Positions 6,960 through 7,591 of a DNA stretch of 7,591 nt are shown piece after piece. The notes beneath the pieces were generated by a model, which did not search any database, had not been told where the DNA came from, and worked only from the letters and a program-made list of their open reading frames with translations. This DNA is from Anaerolineaceae bacterium (lineage in GTDB: Bacteria; Chloroflexota; Anaerolineae; Anaerolineales; Anaerolineaceae). The stretch covers positions 1-7,591 of the forward strand of contig JAQTMA010000196.1 of the NCBI GenBank assembly GCA_028714615.1. The letters run 5' to 3'. A program made the translations under genes and the position numbers. Each line of letters opens with the position of its first letter. The stretch's first letter is position 1.

Positions 6960-7007
6960 ACACATAGGGTTATTGGGTGGACATTGTGCCCAATAACCCT
7001 ATTGTGT
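6960..7007. terminator. Bidirectional terminator-like hairpin between convergent genes
   Basis: ATAGGGTTATTGGG (6964-6977) and its exact inverse complement (6989-7002) form a 14-bp stem around an 11-nt loop. The stem extends by four more pairs (6960-6963 with 7004-7007) past one bulged base at 7003. It lies 20 bp after the stop at 6939 and 22 bp beyond the stop of the minus-strand gene, the expected place for a shared terminator. There is no clear T-tract on either strand. A smaller dyad, GATCC/GGATC (7011-7015 and 7022-7026), sits next to the minus-strand stop. Confidence 0.68.
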
Positions 7008-7028
7008 ATCGATCCCGTACAGGATCCG

Positions 7029-7591
7029 TTATCCCCCTATTGAAGCCCCGATCAGCCGGCCGATGCCAAATGTGGCCGCCGCGGCAGCCAGTCCGAACAA
7101 CACCTGGCGTGTTCCAGAAAACAGGACGCTACGCCCGGTGAATAAGGTGATGCCGCTCCCGATTGCAAACAATCCAACCGCGCTAAAAGCCAGGCTACCG
7201 GTGACCGCCGCAGCGCCGCGCAGGAAGGTAAATGGAATCACCGGTAAGATGGCTCCCACCGAGAAGAGCACGAAGGAAGTTAGCGCCGCTTCCCAGGCTG
7301 AACCACCCAACTCAGCCGGATCCACATTGAGTTCCTCCCGCGACAGCGTGTCGAGAGCCGAGTCTGGATCCTCGATGACGTGTTGTGCCATCCGGCGAGC
7401 GTCCGCTTGAGGAAATCCGCGCGCCTCATAGATCAACGCCAGCTCTTCAGCTTCTTCTTCGGGTGCGCTCAATAGCTCTGCTTTCTCGATGCCGATCTGG
7501 TGTTGGTATAACTCCCGCGAGCTTTGCACCGAGAGCCATTCTCCCAGCGCCATTGAAAATGCACCCGCCAGAAGGCCGGCAACGCCGGTAA
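7029..7591 (-). CDS. VIT1/CCC1-family divalent metal transporter, C-terminal part
   Basis: The frame is open from the right edge to a TAA at 7029-7031, giving 187 visible residues; the true start is outside the window. The methionine at 7551-7553 is internal, since the frame upstream reads G-L-L-A-G-A-F-S before M-A-L-G-E-W-L-S-V, the conserved motif of this family. Next comes a hydrophilic, glutamate-rich helical segment (about 7310-7530, with E-K-A-E, E-E-E-A-E-E-L and several more acidic residues), corresponding to the cytoplasmic metal-binding region between TM2 and TM3 of plant VIT1. Three membrane segments follow: near F-V-L-F-S-V-G-A-I-L-P-V-I-P-F, V-T-G-S-L-A-F-S-A-V-G-L-F-A-I, and, after the F-T-G-R...S-G-x-R-Q motif, a final G/A-rich helix. 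Family members move Fe2+ or Mn2+ out of the cytosol in exchange for protons. Metal choice cannot be told here. Confidence 0.85.
   Translation of the reverse strand, partial: TGVAGLLAGAFSMALGEWLSVQSSRELYQHQIGIEKAELLSAPEEEAEELALIYEARGFPQADARRMAQHVIEDPDSALDTLSREELNVDPAELGGSAWEAALTSFVLFSVGAILPVIPFTFLRGAAAVTGSLAFSAVGLFAIGSGITLFTGRSVLFSGTRQVLFGLAAAAATFGIGRLIGASIGG

Noticed and set aside
6960..7007. Integron attC-like recombination site
   Set aside because: The arms lack the RYYYAAC/GTTRRRY core boxes and the stem is nearly perfect, unlike attC; no integrase is present. A terminator-like role is simpler.
7063..7591. Plus-strand open frames opposite the transporter
   Set aside because: They are complements of the well-supported VIT1/CCC1 coding frame and show no recognisable domain.

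Overview
The window looks like a piece of a bacterial chromosome from Chloroflexota, probably Anaerolineae. This is an inference. It rests on a very large secreted beta-propeller protein ending in an I-F-L-P-L-V-K type C-terminus, a neighbouring parallel beta-helix protein with the P-D-L-G-A-D-E-Y block, and moderate GC with AT-rich intergenic DNA. No rRNA, tRNA, CRISPR array, transposase or integrase is visible.

Layout. (1) 2-493, plus strand: the C-terminal part of a secreted right-handed beta-helix protein that enters from the left. It stops soon after the start of a DUF11-like segment and looks 3'-truncated. (2) 494-858: non-coding or leader DNA, AT-rich up to about 626. It holds small inverted repeats, a weak promoter candidate, and an open frame upstream of the likely start of the next gene. 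(3) 859-6939, plus strand: one giant exported protein of 2026 aa. It has a signal peptide, about 12 NHL-type blades, about 14 LVIVD-type blades, a ZU5-tail-like beta domain, six Ig-like repeats of about 92 aa and a 10-residue hydrophobic tail. (4) 6940-7028: a short convergent gap with a strong inverted repeat, probably a terminator for both flanking genes. (5) 7029-7591, minus strand: the C-terminal part of a VIT1/CCC1-family metal transporter running off the right edge.

The first two genes share an orientation and an extracellular destination, so they may both belong to a surface-protein locus. They are not clearly one operon, because about 365 bp lie between them if the start at 859 is right. 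The transporter is convergent and probably unrelated. No enzymatic active site was recognised in the giant protein. It reads as a binding, adhesion or scaffold protein: propellers outermost, then an Ig stalk, then a possible C-terminal sorting or anchoring tag. The most notable points are the apparent 2x6 plus 2x7 blade count, 14 cysteines confined to the propellers, the C-terminal tag, the truncated upstream gene, and a short related sequence on both flanks of the giant gene.
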